NCBI RefSeq assembly: GCF_932526225.1
Contig: NC_064038.1
Span: forward strand, 8,741,070-8,805,069
Source of the DNA: Nematostella vectensis
Lineage: Eukaryota; Cnidaria; Anthozoa; Actiniaria; Edwardsiidae
DNA: 64,000 nucleotides
Reading direction: 5' to 3'
A model generated the notes under the pieces. The model made no database searches. It saw only the letters and a list, made by a program, of their open reading frames with translations, and had not been told where the DNA came from. The position numbers and the translations under genes are program-made. Below, piece after piece: positions 56,262-64,000 of the stretch; the first letter of the stretch is position 1, and each line of letters opens with the position of its first letter.

Positions 56262-58929
56262 CACTGTTAGTTTCAGAGAGTGGTTTTAACTCCAAAAGGG
56301 GAGTAAAAAAACGAGGTACAAAATGACTCCCTTTTTGGAGTAATTTTTTACTCCCTTTTTTCTACTCTCTCAAGGGAGTAGATTTTACCCCTGTAGGGGA
56401 GTAACTAAAGGGAGTGATTTACTAGGTTGCTTGCTATTACTCCATTAAAGGAGTACAATTTACCCTCAAAATGGAGTTATTTTTTACTCCTTTTTTCCTA
56501 CTCCCACTTTAGGGGGTAGCTAAGTGGAGTAATTTACTAGGTTGCTTGTAGTTACTCCATTAAAAGAGTACAATTCACCCTCAAAATGGGAGTCAATTTT
56601 TACTCCCTATTTTGTTATTTCCCCCTACTAATTGGGTAACTAAAGGGATGATTTCAACCCCCTCCCCCCTGTTTTTACAAAATGGCCGTTTAAACTCCAC
56701 CTACTTCAGGGGTTAATACTGGAGAAAGTAGAGTAATTTAGAAACACCAAGGAAAAGACGTTATTATGAATTTGACAAATCATTTAATTAAACAATTCAG
56801 TTTAAAAAATAACAAAAATATAAGTTGAAAAAATGTTTGAAAAATAATAGTCATTTGACATAAGGTATCCAGGACAAAATTACTAACAAGTGTCCCAACA
56901 TAAGAAAGCTGAAACAAACATAACACAATATTATTTTTCTATAACAACTTTAACAGCTTTTGAACATTACCCTTTTTGGCGTCATTACGGTTTTCCAAAA
57001 GAACTGCCTCCTCCTCCATCTTTGTATATTCAGATAAGAAGCTAGAAGCCCAATGCCTCTATATGCACCATTTAAATTTGAACCTGGTAGGCTAGCTTGA
57101 AAAGATAACTAGGTTCTTCATATATATGATCAGAATATACGGACAAAAACCAACTACCGTAACGTAAGATATTCAAAATAAATATCTGGACAAATTTTAG
57201 GTGCAAGACTGATTACTAGGTTTTTACTAAGCTAAGTTATTCAATTTTGTGCTTCAAGTAACATTTTATAAAGCATAGGCGCTTTAGATGTAAGTACAGT
57301 GATTAGTGAATAACTTAAGTTTACGAAGTTTTTATTCGTTTCTTGCGATTTACGCATTGATACATTCCTTATACCTCAAACTTCTTTCTTTTCTGGCTTT
57401 CAACTCGAGCACATTTTACTATCTCTATCTATGTCCTGCGAAGGTAATAAGAGAAACACATAAGAAGGTAGTATTGCTTTGGAAGATAACAAAGAATCAC
57501 AAAACATATCAATCTAGTTCGAGAAATCCGCTCACGAACGATGATTTGATGCTGAAGTTGGTCGCAGAAGTCACATTTAGTATTGAACCTATCACATTAT
57601 AAATCCCATTACACACTAACCTTTAACTTCAATCCATGTTCTGCCATCAAATCCTCAAAAAAGGTGGATTACGCGTAGAAAAGACGGGAATAAACGGCTC
57701 TCTGTTTGGAGGTTATGATAATGGCTTTCGTTCGACCGTTATGATTTTGCGCCTTGGGCCCAAGCCCCTCTCGGCCACTAAAGCGAGGGACGCCCGGTAC
57801 ATTTTGGTTTTACGGGCCCTGGTGAGCCGTCTTCTATCTGCAAAGCGGGACTTCTTTTTTTTTTTATAATCTCAAGTAGCATTTCTATTAGAAACAATAT
57901 ATATTATTTTATAATGTTCAAATCGGATCTAAGACTTTTATACAATTATCACCCTACCTATCTTTCTTTTCAATGCAGTACTAATTATTCTGAGCGAATT
58001 CTGAAAGTACACCACATAAAACTCATGTTCGAGTCCAAGCCTGTCTTTGATTACATTTCTTATTGTTGTAGTATAACTGACAATATATGCAAGTATGGCG
58101 AGGCCTGTTCTTGTATTGAAAATGTTCTTTTAGCATTTCCTAAGAATTTCCTAAGAGTTCCTAAATTGTAGAACTTCAAATCTTCTTCCTAAGATTTTCT
58201 TATCCAAATTATTTCAATTTTCTGGTCTACTGCTTATACTAGGAAATCCTAGGAATTTTTAGGAAGTTTAATCTTATTTTGTTGTTTTGATCGAACTTAG
58301 GAAATCTTAGGAAACTCCTAGGCACAGGGTAGAGTTTTTTGTCTCAATACCAATAAATACCATAAATTATTATTTTTATCTTTTGTCTTATATAATAAAG
58401 ACTATCGTTTTCCTTCTTAAATTCAGCTAATTTAGAGTAAAAAAACAACTCTCTTTATTTTATATATTTGGAGTGATTTGTTACTGCTCTAAAAAGATAC
58501 AGCTGGAGTAAAAACTACTCTTTCAACACGAGATGGCTGGAGTAGTTTTTACTCTTCAAAACCTACCCCCTAAAAGGAGTACTTTTTTTACTCCATTTCT
58601 TGACCATCTGGAGTAAAAATAACTCTTTTCACTTCAGATAGTTGGAGTAGCTTTTACTCTGCTAAAATTACTCCCAGAAAAGAGTACTTTTTACTCTATT
58701 ATTTGACCAACAAGAGTGAAAATTACTCTTTTTCTAAAATACATTCGATACTAATTCTCAGCAGAGTAAAACTTACTCCGTTAAGGGAGTAAACAAAAAA
58801 AATACTCCTCAGTGGAGTAGTTTTTACTCCAATAAAGGAGTTCAAATTACTCCTTTAAAAGTACTCCATCGCAAAGAGTAGTTTTTACTCTCTGAGTGGA
58901 GTAAAAATAACTCCCTGAAACTAACAGTG
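56262..58929. mobile_element. TA-flanked 2.67-kb transposon, non-autonomous
   Basis: Terminal inverted repeats are CACTGTTAGTTTCAGAGAG on the left and CTCCCTGAAACTAACAGTG on the right. TA flanks each end (56260-56261, 58930-58931). The matching place in unit A (about 52079-52084, GGGTGTAATAACC) is the intact empty site with a single TA. About 430 bp at the left and 500 bp at the right are filled with palindromic GGAGTAAAAATTACTCC-like repeats. Open frames inside (57306-57602, 57636-57869, 57914-58171) show no transposase motif I recognise. TA duplication suggests Tc1/mariner-type mobilisation. Confidence 0.9.
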
Positions 58930-59373
58930 TAATAACCACCAAAAAGTAGAAGAAACATAAAAAGAAACATCTAAAAAAACGCCCTTCTAGGAAATCCACC
59001 CCTTCCGTGTCATTTAAACATAAATAAATGCAATGGCTGTCTTTTTTCTAAATGGTCTAAAAGAGCCCCGAGCGAGCGCGCGGGAGGCCTGTGATATTTT
59101 AAAACGGAAGGGACTAGGCTCCTTTTTTTAAAGATGGCTGCCAGCAAAATCGTTGTAAAACACGAATTCCTGCATGTTTACGCGGAAATTCTAGACTTAC
59201 AAAGTTCGAGAGCGATAAAAAAACGAAAACATGATCAAAGCGGACACCCAAATATGGTATGTGATACCTAATAAGGAAATGACCGATCGAGCAAGAAAAA
59301 CGATAGTTCCGCTTATGACTGTTTTACGCTTGATCATTCATAAAAACATATTTGTTTCATTTGTATTTCCTAG

Positions 59374-59580
59374 GGTTCTACGCTACATATTGAGGACGAC
59401 CATATCGGTATTCTAATAAAATCTCTCACTTGTCAAGATGACAATTCGCGCTTTGACACGGCTTACACTACGATGCTGACGGATTGTGAAGACCTCAAGT
59501 TCTGCGTGCTCGGTGGAGTTCCAGCCAAAGACATGTACTATTTGTATCAGAATGTTATCAACCTCAACGAGATTTGCTAA
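59374..59580 (+). pseudogene. Orphan duplicate of the GT31 terminal exon
   Basis: Copy of the last GT31 exon (52210-52422) with the same acceptor TTTCCTAG and stop. The frame is intact despite a 6-bp deletion (ILMKKLSLT becomes ILIKSLT). EDVHIGI is changed to EDDHIGI. No first exon was duplicated, so it is either a dead remnant or an alternative last exon for the upstream GT31 gene. Confidence 0.8.
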
Positions 59581-60184
59581 AGACCTTTAGATAATTCCTG
59601 GCAGAGGGCACAAAGCTCTAAATCACCGACCCTCCCCACTTCTCTGGCACTTTGGGATGATAAAAAAATCGAGTGTGCTTTTAAAAAATAGTTTAGCATA
59701 TCAACAACGTCTTTAACGCCACTTTTGATTATTGTAAATATTTTTGCTATTATCAATATTTAAACTTAGTCACATGGATTACAGTCATGTACTTTGGAAA
59801 AACGTTTTCGCGTTTCTGAAATGTTAATAGAAATCTGAGTAACCTTTTTCAAGGACCTTGGCAAGGCGCGCATGCGCAGAACCGACGTGCTATAGCGTGG
59901 TCGCTTTCGTGCTCAAATCCAATCTTCTGGGAACACCGCCTATTGAAATTTTGCACGCACAAATTAAAAGGCGCCCGCTTAGTATAAATATACGGGTTTT
60001 TGTTGCTTCGTAATTTGTACTGAACCTTGGGGCAGGTCCGTTACCCTGTGTCCTGTACATTCACGCCATAACACAGGGTGACCGTGACGCTCGCTCGCGC
60101 TGACATGTCACAATGCAAATGAACTACGTAAATCGTTCCACTGATTTCAGTCAGTTTTACAGACTCGCTGAGAGTAACTGCACA

Positions 60185-62189
60185 ATGCCGTCGCTACTCG
60201 GTATTTATCTTATGGCTATACTTGTGTTCTTTAACGGCGTCAAATACGTAAAACCTCCGCTTTTTGGAAATGATGGTAAGTAAAATATGAAGTAAACGTT
60301 GCTTACTTCAAGATAAATTTGATAATTCTTGGTTTTCGTTTCCTGTGAAATGAATGATTTGTAAAGAAAACTCACACAAGCGGGAAAAGGATATCATAAA
60401 AAAATTTATAAACAAAACCCGTTTTTACAATCTTTTAGGGATTTTCATATTTCATTTTCTAGTTTGCTTTCTTGTTGGGGAAATGATCCTTATCACTATG
60501 GTAACAGACAGGGTTTTCGCGCAAGCGCATGGAAAAGCGCGCGCTTTTTCTGGAGCAAATCGTACGTGCTCCTTACATGATTCATATCAAATGCGTCGGA
60601 TTTTTCAAAGAATCTAAACCTTTATTACTAATGTCAACGACAAATTTGTTGTGATGATAATGATATCCTTGTCATTTTTTCTACCCGCAGCAAAGATGAG
60701 AATTACGAAAAACAGCTACCTACTTGCCAGGTCGGAAGTGGCCAGAAACGATTGGAAATCATTCGATACAATTCGACTCACACAGACATTAAGAGGGACT
60801 TATATTTTTGAGACAGAAAATCGTCACGGTGTCTTCAAGCCTATCCGACTCTTTCCTAAGAAAGACAACACGACACCCGGGGAAAATCTGCTGAGTGAAG
60901 GCGAGAGAAGACTTGCGACAGATGACACTAAGCAAGAAACTACACTGGCAACAGCAGACCAGCACATGCTAATGAGGTGTAGGGTGGACATGATGGATCG
61001 GTGCGCAAACACAGACTTTCTGCTTCACTACGATGTTGACGTTATCAAGTCTGATGCTATTCCCAGTAGCATTGAGAAAGCTGAGCATGATACCTCACAG
61101 TTCTTTGGTTCAGCTATTGTTGAGTGGCCATCAGTATCTACCGCTGCCAGTGAGCGATCCCACTCGATGCCCAAAATATGGTGGGGCCAAGTGAGCAACA
61201 TAGTACACAAACTAGGACAAGCTTGGAGCACTCTGTCGGATTTTAGCCAGGAACCCAATGGAAATGCTGGAAAAAGTATAGAGCTAGTTTTAAACGGTAC
61301 AATGAATCGCATTAACGTCCAGACCATAGACGCAAATACTTTTAATGGTACTACGGGCCAGACATCAAATGGGGCTACTGTCCGGAGCAACACCGACCAA
61401 GATCCAAACTATGCAAACACGAGGCTGTCGAGGAATACGTTTGTAAATCGCCATAGCAGAAGAAGAATGAGGGCAAAGAAACATGACGGACTAGAGAATA
61501 GGATTTTGACACCACTTTTAGACAAGCTGTACAGTCATCTGCAAGATGGTTGGAGTCAAATTCCTGACGCGTTGACCTTAGTGAATTATCTGGTACATAA
61601 CTTCAAACAAGGCCTTCAGAAACGCCACAGGGTGTCAGGTAGGGAGTTTAATGATTATTGTTGACTGTGCAATATTGCGCTATTCCTGGTAACCCTTTCT
61701 TTTTTGTTACAGAGCGACGACCAACGGTCCGCCTGAAGGACTATGTCAAAAGGCCCGGGAAGACCATATCATCGCTGTTAGGTCTACTCTTTATTGTTCT
61801 CGCTGTGTGTTGTGCGCGGAGATTCGTTTCTTGGCGCAGGCAGAGATTGCCTCCGTTTGTGCATCGGTAAGTAAGAAATAATCACCAAACATTAATAATA
61901 TTTTTTATAACTATTATTATCATCAATTATTATTTATTATTCGAGTGGACTTACTATTTAGAGGAGTAATCTTTTCGTGTTTGTATATGCGGGTTTGTTA
62001 TTTTTTAGACGCGGCAAGAAAAGACGTCGCGAGAACTCCTACAGGATTCTTGTGAATGACGTTTTGAGATGGATCGGCGAGACTACAGTTCATCCCGTCT
62101 TTGCAAAACTACAAATTGTTCTTTCAAGAGAAAACTTGATTCACATCTGGTTATGGATTCTACAACTTACAGAAACCCTTGATGGCTAG
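60185..62189 (+). CDS. Unrecognised single-pass membrane protein, paralogue 2
   Basis: Tandem copy of the gene at 53016-55033. Exons 60185-60275, 60691-61638, 61713-61866 and 62009-62189 give 457 residues, the six fewer being an in-frame loss of MAQNVT-type residues in the ectodomain. Signal peptide, membrane segment (ISSLLGLLFIVLAVCCA) and basic cytoplasmic tail are kept, as is the HSRRRMRAKKH cluster. No stop or frameshift is present. By hand count about 27 coding differences in the large exon change the amino acid and only about three are silent. Function unknown. Confidence 0.8.
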
Positions 62190-62334
62190 CTGCACGCAGT
62201 TCGCTTTTAAAACAATTCTTCCTCTTTCAGGTTCGCCCGAAGAAATTTCTATATTAAAAAAAAACAAAAATCACTTTTTGGTTATTATTTAAGGCGCTAA
62301 CCTGTATGTATTGTAATTTTTGGATAAAATAAAA

Positions 62335-63535
62335 CTTGCGCACCGTGAATAATAAAGCCTTTGCGCATCTCGAGTAATAGGCCCTTTGCGCACCGTGAAT
62401 AATTGAGCCTTTGCGAACTGTAAGTAATAGATAGAGCCTTTGCGCACCATGAGTAATGGAGCCTTTCCTCAGCCTGAGTAAAAGAGCCTTTGCGCACCGT
62501 AAGAGCCTTTGCGCACCGTGAGTAATAAAGCTTTTGTTCACCGTAAGTAATAGATAGAGCCTTTGCGCTACGTAAGTAATAGAACGTTGTGCAACGTAAG
62601 TAATAGAGGCTTTGCACACCGTAAATAATAGATAGAGCCTTTGCCCACCGTGAGTAATAGAGCCTTTGCGCACCGTAAGTAATAGGTAAAGCCTTTGCGC
62701 ACCGTAAGTAATAGGTAAAGCCTTTGCGCACCGTGAGTAATAGAGCTTTTGCGCACCGTGAGTAATAGAGCCTTTGTGCACCATGAGTAAAATAGCCTTT
62801 GCACACCGCGAGTAATAGAGTCTTTACGCACCGTGAGTAATAAAACCCTTGTTGCACTGTGAGAAATAGAGCCTTTGCGCACCGTGAGAAAAAGAGACTT
62901 TGCGTACCGTGAGTAATAGAGCCTTAGTGCACCGTGAGAAATAGAGCCTTTGCGCACCGTGAGTAATAGAGCCTTTGCGCACCCTGAATTAAAGAGTCTT
63001 TACGCACCGCGGGTAAATAATCTTTACGCACCGCGGGTAAATAAGCCTTTGCGCACCGTGAGTAATAGAGCATTTGCCCACCGTGAATTCAAGAGTCTTT
63101 ACGCACCGCGGGTGAATAAGCCTTTGCGCACCGTGAGTAATAGAGCCTTTGTGCACAATAAGTAAAATAGCCTTTGCGCACCGTGAGTAATAGAGCATTT
63201 GCACACTCCGAGTAATAGAGCCTTTGCGGATCGAGAGTAATAGAGTCTTTACGCACCGCGGGTAAATAATCCTTTGCGCACCATGAGTAAAATCGCCTTT
63301 GCGCACTGTGAATAATAGAGCCTTTGCGCACCGTGAGTAATAGAGCCTTTGCGCACCGTGAGTAATAGAGCCTTTGCGCACCGTGAGATGTAGAGCCTTT
63401 GCGCTCCCAGAGTAATAGAGCATTTGCGCACTGTGAGTAATAGAGTCTTTACGCACCGCGGATAAATAAGCCTTTGAGCACCGTGAGTAATGGAGCCTTT
63501 GTGCACCATGAGTAAAATAGCCTTTGCGCACTCCG
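62335..63535 (+). repeat. Expanded minisatellite downstream of paralogue 2
   Basis: Same unit as 55185-55812, but about 45 copies, with additional variant units TCTTTACGCACCGCGGGTAA. It ends at CTTTGCGCACTCCGAAGAG. Confidence 0.95.
62351..62356 (+). terminator. Candidate polyadenylation signal, paralogue 2
   Basis: AATAAA about 160 bp after the stop, at the same place in the minisatellite as in paralogue 1. Confidence 0.4.
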
Positions 63536-63539
63536 AAGA

Positions 63540-64000
63540 GCCGGCTAGAGCTATTGTCCTTCGTTGGTAATTTTGCCTTTGCTCATTTTTATAACTGTCT
63601 TATATCCTCCCCCACAGGCATCAGTCAGGCAGACAAAAAAAGAAATTGCTTTTCCATCCTTTTTTTATTCGAAGTATCTTTTTGCCCTCAATTGACTAAA
63701 TGGACTAAATGCCCTCAATTTATTCAAATTACCCAGTAAAATGTCGACCTAGTGAGCTTAAAGTATTCTATAATTGCCGAGAAAGGGCAAACAAATTTGA
63801 ATTGAGCTTTGTTGTCTGTTTTAAATGTTTTCTGTTGTCTATGTACACTACAAAAAACGTTATTTTAGTGGCACTATCACGGTATTATCAACCTTGTGAG
63901 TTCAGAACATTCTATATTTGTTTAGAAAGGGCAAGCGCGTCTTATTTCATCTTTGTTTTCAGAATTTTTTCTTGCTTGTATACACCATAAACACTTTTTC
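63540..64000 (+). other. Right edge, degenerate duplicated segment
   Basis: Two related segments at about 63748-63850 and 63895-64000 share GTGAG(C)TTAAAGTATTCTA-like and GAAAGGGCAA words. An open frame runs through both (PSELKVFYNCRERA and CEFRTFYICLERA), but there is no recognised domain. Confidence 0.35.

Larger units (their letters stand above)
55825..63535 (+). repeat. Tandem segmental duplication, unit B
   Basis: Second copy of 51640-55815, enlarged by a transposon (56262-58929), by about 290 bp of unmatched sequence near 59025-59320, and by an expanded minisatellite at the end. Confidence 0.85.

Noticed and set aside
57306..58171. Open frames inside the TA-flanked transposon as a possible transposase
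   Set aside because: Short, in different frames, and without DDE or HTH motifs that I can recognise.
1..64000. CRISPR-like reading of the many short regular repeats
   Set aside because: Repeats are contiguous without unique spacers, and the gene content is animal.

Overview
The window is animal nuclear DNA: intron-rich genes with GT-AG splice sites, abundant minisatellites and small inverted-repeat transposons. The proteins are close to bilaterian ones (insulin/IGF receptor kinase, SNX27, BHMT), while the genome style fits a cnidarian, most likely a sea anemone of the Nematostella kind. That placement is inference. I built the gene models by hand from splice sites, reading phase and family similarity. 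For the complete genes every intron phase closes and the total length divides by three.

Layout. (1) 1-9.8 kb, plus strand: the 3' part of a sorting nexin 27 gene (end of the PX domain, whole FERM-like module, and an unexpected acidic C-terminal tail). Its introns hold several kilobases of tandem repeats. (2) 9.8-14.8 kb: intergenic, with inverted-repeat elements. (3) 14.8-35.1 kb, minus strand: a complete 30-exon insulin/IGF-type receptor tyrosine kinase of about 1407 residues, tail-to-tail with SNX27. (4) 36.6-38.0 kb: a tandem array of 354-bp units, each with a type I hammerhead ribozyme. It ends in an inverted partial unit and is flanked by a candidate target-site duplication, so it looks like a metazoan retrozyme insertion. 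(5) 38.4-40.1 kb: degenerate repeats. (6) 41.4-48.2 kb, plus strand: complete betaine-homocysteine S-methyltransferase in nine exons. (7) 50.4-52.4 kb: a two-exon GT31 (beta-1,3-galactosyltransferase-like) gene whose DxD motif is lost. (8) 51.6-63.5 kb: a tandem segmental duplication. It copied the last GT31 exon together with a complete neighbouring gene for an unrecognised single-pass membrane protein. The second unit was later interrupted by a 2.67-kb TA-flanked transposon.

The receptor C terminus is a class I PDZ-ligand type, and the neighbouring gene encodes an SNX27 homologue, a family defined by a PDZ domain (encoded outside this window). This gives a testable link between the two genes.

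The most notable non-genic signals are the hammerhead array and a recurring pattern in which tandem repeats start exactly at splice sites: SNX27 exon at 7942-8034 and receptor exons 7, 19, 24 and 29. Decoy donors or acceptors, sometimes with the adjoining exon bases, are thereby copied into the intron. Database searches and RNA data were not available, so family names rest on recognisable motifs and remembered conservation.
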